From positions 1 to 64,000 of the forward strand of contig NZ_QSFA01000004.1 of NCBI RefSeq assembly GCF_003467125.1: a stretch of DNA of 64,000 bases. The letters are read 5' to 3'. The stretch's first letter is position 1. Each line of letters opens with the position of its first letter. The notes below the pieces were generated by a model. It saw only the letters and a program-made list of their open reading frames with translations. It did not search any database and was not told the DNA's origin. Both the position numbers and the translations under genes were made by a program. Source of the stretch: Megasphaera sp. AM44-1BH. Its GTDB lineage: Bacteria; Bacillota; Negativicutes; Veillonellales; Megasphaeraceae. Below are positions 24,798 to 33,877 of this stretch, piece by piece.

Positions 24798-25051
24798 TTG
24801 ACAAGCCTTATATATGGTGGTATTATATGACCATAATCTTATCCTCTTAAACATATATCCGGGGCAATGAGGCCTTCTCTTTCCAGTCTGGAAGAGAAGG
24901 TCTTTTTAATGGCATAGAGAGGAAAAACTCATGATACCCGCGCTGAAAGGGTCCTGCAGCCCAAGGCATGACGCTTTCAGTTTCATATACCTTTATCTCC
25001 CATATCCCAATGGAAAGGCCGTACAGACGACTCCTGCCTGTACGGCTTTTT
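24798..25051 (+). ncRNA. Candidate small RNA or attenuated leader with its own promoter and two terminators
   Basis: A near-consensus promoter (TTGACA 24798-24803, 17 bases, TATTAT 24821-24826) fires into a region with no open frame. A hairpin at 24873-24900 (CCTTCTCT../..AGAGAAGG) followed by TCTTTTT would end an RNA of about 75 bases. A second hairpin CTGAAAG/CTTTCAG is at 24944-24980, and a strong terminator (GCCGTACAG/CTGTACGGC plus T-run) is at 25018-25051. The next gene has its own promoter at 25074, so this RNA looks separate. No SAM, THF or cobalamin riboswitch consensus was found here. Confidence 0.5.
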
Positions 25052-25073
25052 CCTGTCCTATCATAGAAATGTC

Positions 25074-25102
25074 TTGTCTAAGCGCTGTATTCAGTATATG
25101 AT
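25074..25102 (+). promoter_or_regulatory. Promoter of the reactivase-metH operon
   Basis: TTGTCT at 25074-25079 and TATGAT at 25097-25102 with a 17-base spacer, about 45 bases upstream of the chosen start. Confidence 0.55.
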
Positions 25103-25152
25103 ATAGAGAACGCATCTTATAGAATGTGATACTAGTGAGGGGGAAAAGGACC

Positions 25153-27321
25153 ATGAGGGATATCCGTATTATTACCGGACGTACGGCTAAGTTCGATCCG
25201 GACCAGACCGTGCGGCTCCTGGGATGCCGGCCAGGCAGTGATGTCTGGGAACAGACCCGGAATGATATAGTAGAACGGATGCCGGTCCTGCGACGCCTGA
25301 TCCGGCCTAAGGGGGCCTTTGTCATAGAAGAGGATGAAGGCAAAACCTGGATATATGCTATGATGACTCTGGGACGGGCCGTTACGGAGTACACAGACCG
25401 CCTCCGCGAAGACGGGGATACGCCATCGGCTCTGATCCTTAATGCCATGGCAGACAGCAGTCTTTTCTCTTTTGAAGAAGAGCTGCAGCAGGCACTGCGT
25501 TCTTTTTGCCGTGAAAAAGGCTGCGGCATCTCCCGGCGGTATGAAATCGGGACGGATCTGCCGCTCCTGTGGCAGCAGCGGGCCTATGACGGTCTGGCTG
25601 CCGGCCGGACCCTGGGACTGGAGATGACGGCGGACTATATGCTCGTACCAGAAAAGTCGATGAGCCTGGCTTTTTTGGTGAGTACGGATCCTGCCGTATT
25701 TCATGCCGGCCATGACTGCCGGATGTGCCATCATACGAATTGCTGTCTCCGCCAGCAGCCGTACGGGGAATCTCAAAAAAGTCCTGCCAGTCCGGCCTTT
25801 CAGGAATATACCTGTCCTTCTGGCCAGAATCTGGCTGATTCCCTGCGTGGGCTGGGAGAGCTTCCGGCCCTGTGCGGTGGAAAAGGCACGTGCGGCCGCT
25901 GTGGCATCCGGCTCGTAGAAGGAACCCTGCCTGTTACGAAGGCAGACCGGGAGTTTTATACGGACCAGGAACTGAAAGGCGGCTGGCGTCTGGCCTGCCA
26001 GGCTGTGCCCGCTGAGCCCGTACGGGTACGCCTGCCCCTGTATCACGAAGGACAGATGGCCGGCCTTCATCAGGAAAAGGCAGCCGCTGCCGTCCGGACC
26101 AGTGGGGACTATGGCCTTGCAGTAGACCTGGGTTCGACGACGGTCGCCGCATCGCTCGTATCGCTCTCTGATGGTACGGTGCTGGAATCGGTGAGCAGTG
26201 TAAACCGGCAGCGCACCTTTGGCGCCGATGTCGTGAGCCGCATTTCTGCCGCCTGTGACGGCCATGCTAAAGAGCTGCAGAAGCTGGCCATAGAAAGTAT
26301 AGAAGAAGCAATGGACCGTCTGCTGGCCCCTTTCCCGGGTATGAGGCAGCAGCTGCGGCGCATGACCCTGGCCGGGAATACGACCATGGAGCATCTTCTC
26401 ATGGGATGGTCCTGCAACGGACTGGGGAGCTGGCCGTTCCATCCTGTATCGCTGGGAGGAAATACGCTTGTGGCATCGGACCTTTTTGGTGATGCCATCC
26501 CAGCTTCCTGTACTCTTACGGTACTTCCCGGGTTCAGTACTTACGTCGGGGCCGATATTGCGTCGGGACTCATAGCCTGCGCCATGGACCGGACCGATAC
26601 GGAGAGCCTGTTTCTCGATCTGGGGACCAATGGCGAGATGGCTCTGGGAACCAGTCAGGGCATTTTAGTCGCATCGACGGCGGCCGGGCCGGCCCTCGAA
26701 GGGGGACAGCTCCGCTGCGGCATGAGCAGCGTTCCCGGAGCCATCTGCAGTGTGACCTGGAATGGCTCTGTGCCGTCGGTCCGCACCATTAGTGATTCTC
26801 CTCCACGGGGACTGTGCGGAACCGGGGTGATAGAGGCCATGGCAGGCCTGGTAGAGCAGGGAATCGTGGACCGGCACGGAACACTCCGGGAGCCGTGGTT
26901 TACCCGGGGATTTCCTCTGGCACAGGGAGCAGATGGAGCACCGGTTGTACTGACCCAGGCCGACATCCGGCAGATACAGATGGCAAAAAGTGCGATCCGG
27001 GCCGGCATATCGGTCCTTCTCAGGACTGCCGGCCTGCGCGAAGACGATGTGAAGACAATCTGGCTGGCTGGTGGATTCGGCTATTACCTGAAACCGGATG
27101 CTGCCGCTGCCATCGGCCTGATTCCGCCATCGTGGACGAAACGGACCCGTGCTGCTGGCAATACGTCCCTTATGGGAGCCGTACAAGCTCTGACTGATCC
27201 CGGCGCCATGAAACGGATGACCTCGTTCATTCAGAAGGGGAGGGAAGTCGTTCTGGGAAATACGGCGGATTTTCAATCGCTATATATACAGCATATGGAT
27301 TTTACGAATAAAACTACATGA
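25153..27321 (+). CDS. Fused MetH reactivation-like domain and RACo-type 2Fe-2S/ASKHA corrinoid activator
   Basis: The 722-residue protein has three parts. Residues about 1-205 resemble the separate B12-dependent methionine synthase activation domain of Firmicutes, with MLVPEKS (PEKS 166-169) and a Cys cluster (Cys189, 192, 197, 198). Residues about 220-300 are a plant-type 2Fe-2S ferredoxin with Cys241, 247, 250 and 282. Residues about 319-700 are an ASKHA/DUF4445 ATPase like RACo, with YGLAVDLGSTTVAASLVS, LAGNTTMEHLL, FLDLGTNGEMALG and LCGTGVIEAMAGL. RACo proteins reduce inactive Co(II) corrinoid to Co(I) at the cost of ATP. Lying 17 bases before a metH that lacks its own reactivation domain, this protein is probably MetH's repair enzyme. 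An upstream GTG lacks a ribosome site; the ATG after AGGGGG was used. Confidence 0.88.
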   Translation: MRDIRIITGRTAKFDPDQTVRLLGCRPGSDVWEQTRNDIVERMPVLRRLIRPKGAFVIEEDEGKTWIYAMMTLGRAVTEYTDRLREDGDTPSALILNAMADSSLFSFEEELQQALRSFCREKGCGISRRYEIGTDLPLLWQQRAYDGLAAGRTLGLEMTADYMLVPEKSMSLAFLVSTDPAVFHAGHDCRMCHHTNCCLRQQPYGESQKSPASPAFQEYTCPSGQNLADSLRGLGELPALCGGKGTCGRCGIRLVEGTLPVTKADREFYTDQELKGGWRLACQAVPAEPVRVRLPLYHEGQMAGLHQEKAAAAVRTSGDYGLAVDLGSTTVAASLVSLSDGTVLESVSSVNRQRTFGADVVSRISAACDGHAKELQKLAIESIEEAMDRLLAPFPGMRQQLRRMTLAGNTTMEHLLMGWSCNGLGSWPFHPVSLGGNTLVASDLFGDAIPASCTLTVLPGFSTYVGADIASGLIACAMDRTDTESLFLDLGTNGEMALGTSQGILVASTAAGPALEGGQLRCGMSSVPGAICSVTWNGSVPSVRTISDSPPRGLCGTGVIEAMAGLVEQGIVDRHGTLREPWFTRGFPLAQGADGAPVVLTQADIRQIQMAKSAIRAGISVLLRTAGLREDDVKTIWLAGGFGYYLKPDAAAAIGLIPPSWTKRTRAAGNTSLMGAVQALTDPGAMKRMTSFIQKGREVVLGNTADFQSLYIQHMDFTNKTT

Positions 27322-27338
27322 CAGATGTGAGGAGATAG

Positions 27339-29798
27339 ATGATGACACGAAATGAATTCAGACAGTTACTGGAACAGGGCGTTTGTATCCTGGACGGTGC
27401 CACCGGCACCAATCTGCAGAAAGCAGGCATGCCCGTCGGCGTCTGCCCGGAATTGTGGATCATGGAACACCCGCAGGCCATACAGGACCTGCAGCGCCAG
27501 TTCGTAGATGCCGGTTCTCAGCTGGTCTATGCGCCTACCTTTACGGGCAACCGCATCAAGCTTGCCGAATACGGCCTCGAAGACCGGCTGAAAGAAATCA
27601 ACACCCGTCTGGTACAGTTGTCGAAAGAAGCCGTGGGTGACAGGGCACTGGTCGCCGGCGATATGACCATGACCGGCCAGCAGCTCTATCCCATGGGTAC
27701 GCTGACTTTTGAAGAACTGGTAGATGTATATAAAGAACAGGCTCTGGCACTGTATGAAGCCGGCTGTGATGTATTCATCGTCGAAACTATGATGAGTCTG
27801 CAGGAAACGCGGGCCGCCGTCCTGGCCATCCGCGACGTGTGTGACCTTCCTATCATGGCTACCCTTACGTTCGAACCGGATGGCCGTACCCTCTATGGCA
27901 CGCCTCCGGAAGCGGCCGTCGTAGTCCTGCAGGAGCTGGGCGTCGATGCTATCGGTACCAATTGTTCCACGGGACCGCTGGATATGGTAGAACGGATCCG
28001 GGCTATGTACCGATACGCAACAGTACCACTTATCGCCAAGCCCAATGCCGGCCTTCCGGAAATCGTTGATGGAAAAACAGTCTATCAGACGACACCGGAA
28101 GAGTTTGCCCGCGATGCCCGCATGCTCGTCGAAGCCGGCGCCCGTATCATCGGCGGGTGCTGTGGCACGACGGTGGATCATATCCGTGCCCTCCATGATG
28201 CCGTAAAAGGTATACAGCCCCAGCCTGTATCTACGGTGAAAAAGCGTGTCCTGGCGTCGGAACGGAGCGTCGTTGAAATCACCCTGGACGGCCCGTTCCA
28301 GGTCATTGGCGAACGTATTAACCCGACAGGAAAGAAAAAACTGCAGGCCGAACTGCGCGCCGGTCGTATGGCTATGGTCCGTTCCTTTGCCCGTCAGCAG
28401 GAAAAAGACGGTGCCGCTGTGCTCGACATCAATATGGGAACCAATGGCATCGACGAAAAGGATATGATGATACGGGCTATTTATGAGGTAACCGCCGTTA
28501 CGGGATTGCCGCTGTGTATCGATTCCAGTTTTCCCGAAGTCATCGAAGCGGCGCTGCGCATTTATCCCGGACGCGCCCTCATCAATTCTATTTCTCTTGA
28601 AGGGAAAAAATGCCAGCGTCTGATGAAGGCAGCTAAAAAATACGGGGCCATGTTCATTGCCCTGCCCGTATCCGATGCGGGACTTCCCAAATCGGTGGAA
28701 GAAAAGCACGATGTTCTCCGGGCCATCATCGAACAGGCAGAGGAAGCCGGCCTTGCCCGTGAGGACATCGTTGTCGATGGCCTCGTCGGTGCCGTCGGCG
28801 CCCTGCCAACGGCGGCTCTCGACTGCCTTACGACGTTCTGCTACTGCCATGACGAACTGCAGCTGCCGACGGTCTGCGGCCTGTCCAATATTTCCTTTGG
28901 CCTTCCCGGGCGGATTTATGCCAATATGACCTTCCTCTCCATGGCCATTGCCAGCGGCCTTACCATGGCCATTGCCAATCCCGGCCAGGACCTGCTCATG
29001 AATGCCGCTGCCGCTGCCAATATGTTCATGAACCGTCCTGGCAGTGACCTGGCCTATATTCAGCGTATCCGGTATTTTGAAAAAAAAGAAGAACAGCGGC
29101 AGCAGAACCAGCCACCGGCGGCCCCTGCAGGCTCTGACAGTACGGGAACCATCAAGGAACAGGTAGATTCTCTCTTAAGTGGCAATGCCGTATACCAGGC
29201 CGTCCTCAACGGGGAGAAAGATACGATTGTTTCCTTTACGGAAGAGGAACTGAAAAAGGGAATGAAACCGGAAGATATCATCAATCAGCTTCTCATCCCG
29301 GCTATCAATAAAGTGGGCCAGCTGTATAATGACCAGTACTATTTCCTGCCACAGCTCATCGCCAGCGCGGCCGCCATGGAAACGGCTATCCACCATCTGG
29401 AACCGCTTATCCGGCATACGGCAAAAGAGAAACTGCCGACCATCGTCGTTGCGACCGTCGAAGGGGATGTCCACGATATCGGGAAAAACCTCGTGGCTCT
29501 CATGTTGCGCAATTACGGCTATGAAGTCATCGACCTGGGTAAAAACGTTCCGGCTGCGACAATCATTGAAAAAGCCTTGTCTGCTAAAGCGGCAGTCGTC
29601 GGTCTGTCTGCCCTCATGACGACAACGATGATGCACATGAAAGATGTCATTGCCGAAGCCGTCAAACGTCAGTACCACGGAAAAATCATCATTGGCGGTG
29701 CCGCTGTCACGCCGAGTTTTGCTGATGAAATCGGTGCCGACGGCTATTCGAAAGACGCAGCTGATTGTGTCAGACTGGTAAGTACCCTGCTGAAGTGA
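27339..29798 (+). CDS. metH: Cobalamin-dependent methionine synthase without the reactivation domain
   Basis: The 819-residue enzyme transfers the methyl of 5-methyltetrahydrofolate to homocysteine through bound cobalamin. It has a homocysteine domain (about 1-290; DGATGTNLQ, GTNCSTGP and the zinc GGCCGTT), a pterin-binding domain (about 315-570; IGERINPTGKKKLQAEL, VLDINMGTNG), a helical cap (about 610-690) and a B12 domain with GDVHDIGKN (Asp710-x-His712-x-x-Gly). It ends there: the SAM-binding activation domain of the roughly 1200-residue E. coli enzyme is absent. The upstream fused protein probably supplies that role. Confidence 0.95.
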   Translation: MMTRNEFRQLLEQGVCILDGATGTNLQKAGMPVGVCPELWIMEHPQAIQDLQRQFVDAGSQLVYAPTFTGNRIKLAEYGLEDRLKEINTRLVQLSKEAVGDRALVAGDMTMTGQQLYPMGTLTFEELVDVYKEQALALYEAGCDVFIVETMMSLQETRAAVLAIRDVCDLPIMATLTFEPDGRTLYGTPPEAAVVVLQELGVDAIGTNCSTGPLDMVERIRAMYRYATVPLIAKPNAGLPEIVDGKTVYQTTPEEFARDARMLVEAGARIIGGCCGTTVDHIRALHDAVKGIQPQPVSTVKKRVLASERSVVEITLDGPFQVIGERINPTGKKKLQAELRAGRMAMVRSFARQQEKDGAAVLDINMGTNGIDEKDMMIRAIYEVTAVTGLPLCIDSSFPEVIEAALRIYPGRALINSISLEGKKCQRLMKAAKKYGAMFIALPVSDAGLPKSVEEKHDVLRAIIEQAEEAGLAREDIVVDGLVGAVGALPTAALDCLTTFCYCHDELQLPTVCGLSNISFGLPGRIYANMTFLSMAIASGLTMAIANPGQDLLMNAAAAANMFMNRPGSDLAYIQRIRYFEKKEEQRQQNQPPAAPAGSDSTGTIKEQVDSLLSGNAVYQAVLNGEKDTIVSFTEEELKKGMKPEDIINQLLIPAINKVGQLYNDQYYFLPQLIASAAAMETAIHHLEPLIRHTAKEKLPTIVVATVEGDVHDIGKNLVALMLRNYGYEVIDLGKNVPAATIIEKALSAKAAVVGLSALMTTTMMHMKDVIAEAVKRQYHGKIIIGGAAVTPSFADEIGADGYSKDAADCVRLVSTLLK

Positions 29799-29842
29799 TC
29801 CGGTGATTCTGTCACAATTCAAACAAAATGTCCTGAAACGCC

Positions 29843-29871
29843 TTGTTGCCATACGACGGGAATGATACAAT
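29843..29871 (+). promoter_or_regulatory. Promoter for the exported protein gene at 29931
   Basis: TTGTTG at 29843-29848, a 17-base spacer and TACAAT at 29866-29871. Confidence 0.55.
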
Positions 29872-29930
29872 AAAGGACACGAGGGGCATGATGCGCCGGA
29901 GGACGCAGAATCCTTATGAGGTGATAGATT

Positions 29931-30473
29931 ATGAAACTCCATTTGATGAAACGGTCATTAATTGCATTGGCTGTGGCAGCCTGTCTGACCGGCAGTACGG
30001 CCCTGGCAGCAGAAGCAGATTCTCCGCTCCTGGGTTTGCCTAATCCTATTGTTTCCTATACATCCTATGCTGATACAGCTCAGGCTGCCGGGTTTACGCC
30101 GCTTTACCTGACAAAGGGCAGTGGATATTCGCTGCGTACCATGTCGGTCATAGGTCATACCACAGCCGATCTGGGTTTCCGGAATAGTACAACCGGTGCA
30201 ACGGTCCGCGTCCGCACGGCTCTGGCATCGTCTACAAAGGGAATGACGGATATCAGCGGCGTCTACAGCGTACAGTGGAATACCCATTACCTGTCCGGCG
30301 TAACCGTCTACACAGCTACAATCAAAGACCGAGCCTATGCAGCACACTGGCAGGTCGGCGGGTATCTCTTTTCTGCCCAGACTGAAAATATGAGCCGCAA
30401 TGAATTTTACTCCCTGCTGAAATATCAGCTTGTCGATGCGTCGTCCCACTATTATCTGCCCTTGTCCAAGTAA
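29931..30473 (+). CDS. Exported protein of unknown function
   Basis: The 180-residue product has a clear signal peptide (MKLHLMKRSLIALAVAACLTG, cleavage near ALA-A about residue 26). The mature part is rich in Tyr, Thr and Ser, with repeated beta-type segments such as YSVQWNTHYLSGVTVYTATIKD and AHWQVGGYLFSAQTENMSRNEFYSLL. The fold hints at the DUF4367-like group of small secreted proteins, but I do not recognise it firmly. Its own promoter and a terminator (30521) make it monocistronic. Periplasmic or outer-membrane location is inferred from the signal. Confidence 0.75.
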   Translation: MKLHLMKRSLIALAVAACLTGSTALAAEADSPLLGLPNPIVSYTSYADTAQAAGFTPLYLTKGSGYSLRTMSVIGHTTADLGFRNSTTGATVRVRTALASSTKGMTDISGVYSVQWNTHYLSGVTVYTATIKDRAYAAHWQVGGYLFSAQTENMSRNEFYSLLKYQLVDASSHYYLPLSK

Positions 30474-30520
30474 TATACCGGACTGGGACGTATAAAAATA
30501 ACCATACCATGATTTGTTGT

Positions 30521-30556
30521 AAAGAAGCAGACCTTTACCGGCCTGCTTCTTTCTGT
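30521..30556 (+). terminator. Terminator between the exported protein and M50 protease genes
   Basis: AAAGAAGCAG at 30521-30530 pairs with CTGCTTCTTT at 30543-30552 around a 12-base loop. Confidence 0.7.
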
Positions 30557-30611
30557 TATGATAAATATACGGCCATCGATCCATCGGCCATCATCTAGGA
30601 GGAGAAAAAAC

Positions 30612-31259
30612 ATGTTTCATTTCGATATATTATCCCTCGTTGCCGGTATTCCGGGCCTGCTCATGGCTCTCGTCATCCATGAATACGCCCATGCTCTGAT
30701 TGCAGACAAAATGGGGGATTCTACGCCGCGCATGACCGGGAGGCTCACACTGAATCCCATAGCCCACATTGATCCCATCGGCCTTATCATGCTGCTGGTC
30801 GCCCAGTTCGGATGGGCCAAGCCGGTCATGATCAATGCCAATAATTTCCGAAACTGGCGGAAAGGGGAAATCTGCGTGTCCCTGGCCGGCCCTTGTGCCA
30901 ATTTTATCCTAGCTCTCATCATGTTTGCCATACGGATGATCCTGTTCTGGAGTGGCGTGCGCATGCGGAGCCTGGACCTGGTGCTGGACCTGATCATCAT
31001 CTATAACATCAACTTCGGCATCTTCAATCTCATTCCCCTGCCGCCCCTGGACGGGTCGCGCCTTATTACGGTATTTCTGCCGACGGAATGGGCTATCCGC
31101 CTGGCCAGTGTAGAACGGTACAGTTTTCTTTTGCTGATCGTCCTCATGGCGACGCCCGTATTCAGTTATATCCTGATTCCGCTGCAGCGTCTGGTTTATA
31201 TGCTCGATTATACCATTGTACAGGGGCTATTTTACTGGATTTTCCGCTTGTTTATATAG
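30612..31259 (+). CDS. Site-2 protease family (M50) membrane metalloprotease
   Basis: The 215-residue integral membrane protein has the zinc motif HEYAHA (HExxH) in its first helix and a second metal-ligand motif NLIPLPPLDGSRL (NxxPxxxxDG) in a later one, both diagnostic of M50 intramembrane proteases of the compact YwhC/Rip-like type. About six membrane helices. The substrate is unknown; no anti-sigma factor is adjacent. The start follows AGGAGGAG; an upstream Met in frame has no site. Confidence 0.9.
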   Translation: MFHFDILSLVAGIPGLLMALVIHEYAHALIADKMGDSTPRMTGRLTLNPIAHIDPIGLIMLLVAQFGWAKPVMINANNFRNWRKGEICVSLAGPCANFILALIMFAIRMILFWSGVRMRSLDLVLDLIIIYNINFGIFNLIPLPPLDGSRLITVFLPTEWAIRLASVERYSFLLLIVLMATPVFSYILIPLQRLVYMLDYTIVQGLFYWIFRLFI

Positions 31260-31295
31260 TGCTGTGCATGCCTCATGTGAAAGGAGGAATTTTGT

Positions 31296-31841
31296 ATGAA
31301 ATGGAAAACGGGTCTGGCTGTACTGGCAGCCGCCATGTGTATTCCCGCTGGTTCCATGGCATTTGATTATAATCTGTCTATTGATGAAATCAGCGAACAT
31401 CCCCTCACGGCATATAATACAGTATATCTGGGGATGCCCAAGAAGGATTTTGCCCTCAATTTTTCTATCCTGCCCGACTGGACGTTCTATGGAAGTGACG
31501 GTACGACAGAAAAGGCGGAACGGTCTGTTACCCAGAATGGCATCACCGTCATCGAAGGCCTGTCTATTACGACGGCCGATGGTTCTCCGCGCGGAAAAGT
31601 CCTGGCATTTGAAAATTATTTCAAGACGACGAACCGCAAAGCTGCCCGGGATATGTACGCCCGTCTATCGGCAACGATTTATTCCAATATGGAAAATTTC
31701 CCTGCCAGCCAGAGCAGCAAGGAAATCCGCTGGATACAGAATGATGTCACTATCGTGACCTGGATCGACGACAAAAAAGATGCAGACGGATATTATACCG
31801 TTACCATCCGCCGGTATAACAATCATGTCCTGCAGGCTTGA
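31296..31841 (+). CDS. Exported protein of unknown function
   Basis: A 181-residue protein with a signal peptide (KTGLAVLAAAMCIPAGSMA, cleavage near residue 22). The mature domain contains YNTVYLGMPKKDFALNF and several beta-rich stretches ending DADGYYTVTIRRYNNHVLQ. The layout is like other small secreted Negativicutes proteins, but I do not recognise the family. It follows the M50 protease by 36 bases with a strong AAAGGAGG site and may be in the same transcript. Confidence 0.75.
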   Translation: MKWKTGLAVLAAAMCIPAGSMAFDYNLSIDEISEHPLTAYNTVYLGMPKKDFALNFSILPDWTFYGSDGTTEKAERSVTQNGITVIEGLSITTADGSPRGKVLAFENYFKTTNRKAARDMYARLSATIYSNMENFPASQSSKEIRWIQNDVTIVTWIDDKKDADGYYTVTIRRYNNHVLQA

Positions 31842-31870
31842 TAAACTATAGGGAACGTGAATCGAACATA

Positions 31871-31898
31871 TTGACAGAATGACGTTTTCTGTTATAAT
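31871..31898 (+). promoter_or_regulatory. htpX promoter
   Basis: TTGACA at 31871-31876 and TATAAT at 31893-31898 with a 16-base spacer, both consensus hexamers. Confidence 0.75.
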
Positions 31899-31956
31899 AT
31901 AGTAAATTCAAGTTTTACCTTTTGACTTTTGGTTTTTTAGAATAGAGGAGAGTAGT

Positions 31957-32811
31957 ATGAACCGTTTAAAGACAGTCTTTCTCATGACTCTGCTGGCGGT
32001 GATTATGATGGCCATTGGCAGAGCCTTTGGTGGTGTTCATGGCATGACCGTCATGCTTATTCTCGCGACGGGCATGAATTTCTTTTCCTACTGGTTCAGT
32101 GATTCCATCGTACTGCGTATGTACCGCTGCCAGCCTGTAGGACCGGAACACCGTCTGTACCACATCGTGGAAGATCTGGCACAGCGTGCGGAACTTCCCA
32201 TGCCCAGAGTATATATTATGCCGACGGAAGTCCCCAATGCCTTTGCTACGGGGCGCAATCCGTCCCATGCGGCCATCGCGGCGACGGAAGGTATTCTTGA
32301 CATGCTGGATGATGAAGAAATACGTGGTGTCCTGGCTCACGAAATGTCTCATATCCTGCACCGGGATATTCTCCTAAGCACGATTGTGGCTACCTTTGCC
32401 AGTGTCATTTCATGGATTGCCAATATCGCCCAGTGGGCTGCTATATTCGGACGGGGCAACGACGATGACGACAATGGCGGCATTGTAGGTCTCCTGGTAA
32501 CGATTATCATCGCTCCCATTGCGGCTACGATCATCCAGCTCGGCATCAGCCGGACACGGGAATATATGGCCGATGAAGAAGGCGGCCGTATGATCGACGA
32601 TCCCCTGGCTCTGGCCCGGGCGCTGGCCAAGATAGACAATTACGCACACTACCAGGTATTGCCGGGAGCCTCCAAGACGACGGCACACATGTGTATCATC
32701 AATCCCTTCTCCGGCGTCCGGTCGGGACTGGCCAATCTGTTCAGTACCCATCCGCCGACAGAAAAGCGGATTGAACGTCTGAAAGAATTGGACCATGAAC
32801 TGCATGGCTGA
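31957..32811 (+). CDS. htpX: Membrane zinc protease HtpX
   Basis: The 284-residue M48B protease degrades misfolded membrane proteins. It has two N-terminal membrane helices, the zinc motif HEMSH (128-132) in LAHEMSHILHRD, a hydrophobic hairpin, and the third ligand Glu202 in TREYMADEEGG. Family length is normal. It has its own consensus promoter and ends at a bidirectional terminator. Confidence 0.95.
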   Translation: MNRLKTVFLMTLLAVIMMAIGRAFGGVHGMTVMLILATGMNFFSYWFSDSIVLRMYRCQPVGPEHRLYHIVEDLAQRAELPMPRVYIMPTEVPNAFATGRNPSHAAIAATEGILDMLDDEEIRGVLAHEMSHILHRDILLSTIVATFASVISWIANIAQWAAIFGRGNDDDDNGGIVGLLVTIIIAPIAATIIQLGISRTREYMADEEGGRMIDDPLALARALAKIDNYAHYQVLPGASKTTAHMCIINPFSGVRSGLANLFSTHPPTEKRIERLKELDHELHG

Positions 32812-32826
32812 TATCGTGAATATGAA

Positions 32827-32859
32827 GAACGGGCCTGTCCATACACGGCAGGCCCGTTC
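32827..32859. terminator. Bidirectional terminator between htpX and the converging dehydroquinase-like gene
   Basis: GAACGGGCCTG at 32827-32837 pairs perfectly with CAGGCCCGTTC at 32849-32859, with T/A-rich flanks. Confidence 0.75.
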
Positions 32860-32886
32860 CTATTATTTCTGTATATCTGATGTCTG

Positions 32887-33627
32887 TCAAAGTCCTTTTT
32901 CATCAAGCACGCGACGCAGGTCCGTACATGACGGCAGTGATTCTGTTTCTTCGTTGACGGCCGCATACAGGATAGGCGAATCAAAGGTATTTCCCTTCAG
33001 GAGTTCCGCCTTAGCAACAGGGCCGGTCGGCTGGATGATGACTTTGAATTCATAATTTTCCTGCAGAAAGTCGCGCACAGCCTGCAGGACAGCATCGATA
33101 TCGTCCGTCGTCTGTGCCGGGAAGGTAATGTGAAAGGTGCGGGCTTCCAGATCGGACAGGTCTGTCAGGCGCTGTTCCAGGGACGCGGCATCCGATGCGG
33201 CGTCAAGGGACAGGGAAATGATTGGAATCAGGCCCGTATCCATACATTGCTCCGAGAGATCGGCGATGAGGTCCGGATCTGTATCGGCGGCGATTTCCAG
33301 TGCATCGGGCAGGCCGCTGCGCAGGGCAAAGGTCATGATATCCTTGTAGTCCCGTTCAGTCCGGCAGTATTCAGGCAAATCTTTCTTTTCACATTTAAAA
33401 ATAAATGTCCCTTCGTTAGTAGCCTGGGTTATCATGAGCAGGGCATTCCACAACTGGGATAAATTGGGCAGGCCATTAAAGGTGCCGGCATTGTACTCGA
33501 TGATGTCGTGCGGTTTTTCCCGTATCTGCTGGCAGCAGTAACAGATGTCGCCGACGGTTTCGCCAGTGCAGGGAACACAGATAATAGGTTTTTTCCGGTT
33601 CAGCCGGATATTTGCTAAATTCGCCAT
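32887..33627 (-). CDS. Degenerate type I 3-dehydroquinate dehydratase-like protein
   Basis: The 246-residue protein follows the type I dehydroquinase (AroD) outline: KPIICVPCTGETVGDI at the start (AroD: KPxICVPIxGxT), GTFIFKCEKKD, IMTFALRSGLPDALEIAAD, and a C-terminal PTGPVAKAELLKGNTFDSPILYAAVNE like the AroD MGxxGxxSRxxGxxFGSxLTYA segment. Expected catalytic positions are changed: EWR reads EYN, the SYHDF His is gone (IISLSLDAA), no Schiff-base Lys is seen near FHITFPA, and the late Arg and PGQ are lost. It is probably not a working dehydratase. The start follows GGGAGG. Confidence 0.65.
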   Translation of the reverse strand: MANLANIRLNRKKPIICVPCTGETVGDICYCCQQIREKPHDIIEYNAGTFNGLPNLSQLWNALLMITQATNEGTFIFKCEKKDLPEYCRTERDYKDIMTFALRSGLPDALEIAADTDPDLIADLSEQCMDTGLIPIISLSLDAASDAASLEQRLTDLSDLEARTFHITFPAQTTDDIDAVLQAVRDFLQENYEFKVIIQPTGPVAKAELLKGNTFDSPILYAAVNEETESLPSCTDLRRVLDEKGL

Positions 33628-33877
33628 ACAAAAGAACCTCCCATGGATATGTATCGTACAATATCTCTTATAGTGTACCACGTTATGGGTATTTCTGCAT
33701 CTGTTGTCTTTTTGGGAGACGTTGTTCTGCCTGGGAGGTGCCGCAACAGAATAAATTTTACATTTTTTTTGCTATTTTGCTAGTTTCTGTCTTTTCCGGC
33801 AGTTGTTTATGGTATAATATAATTCAATGCTTTTTTATATTTTAGCAACCATTCCTTTTTTTCGATGAGGTGTAAAT

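Noticed and set aside
24720..25150. SAM or cobalamin riboswitch before the reactivase-metH operon
   Set aside because: The consensus blocks of these classes were looked for and not found; the region has hairpins only.
27366..28850. 494-codon antisense frame inside metH
   Set aside because: Complement of a well-supported gene; no ribosome site or recognisable domain.
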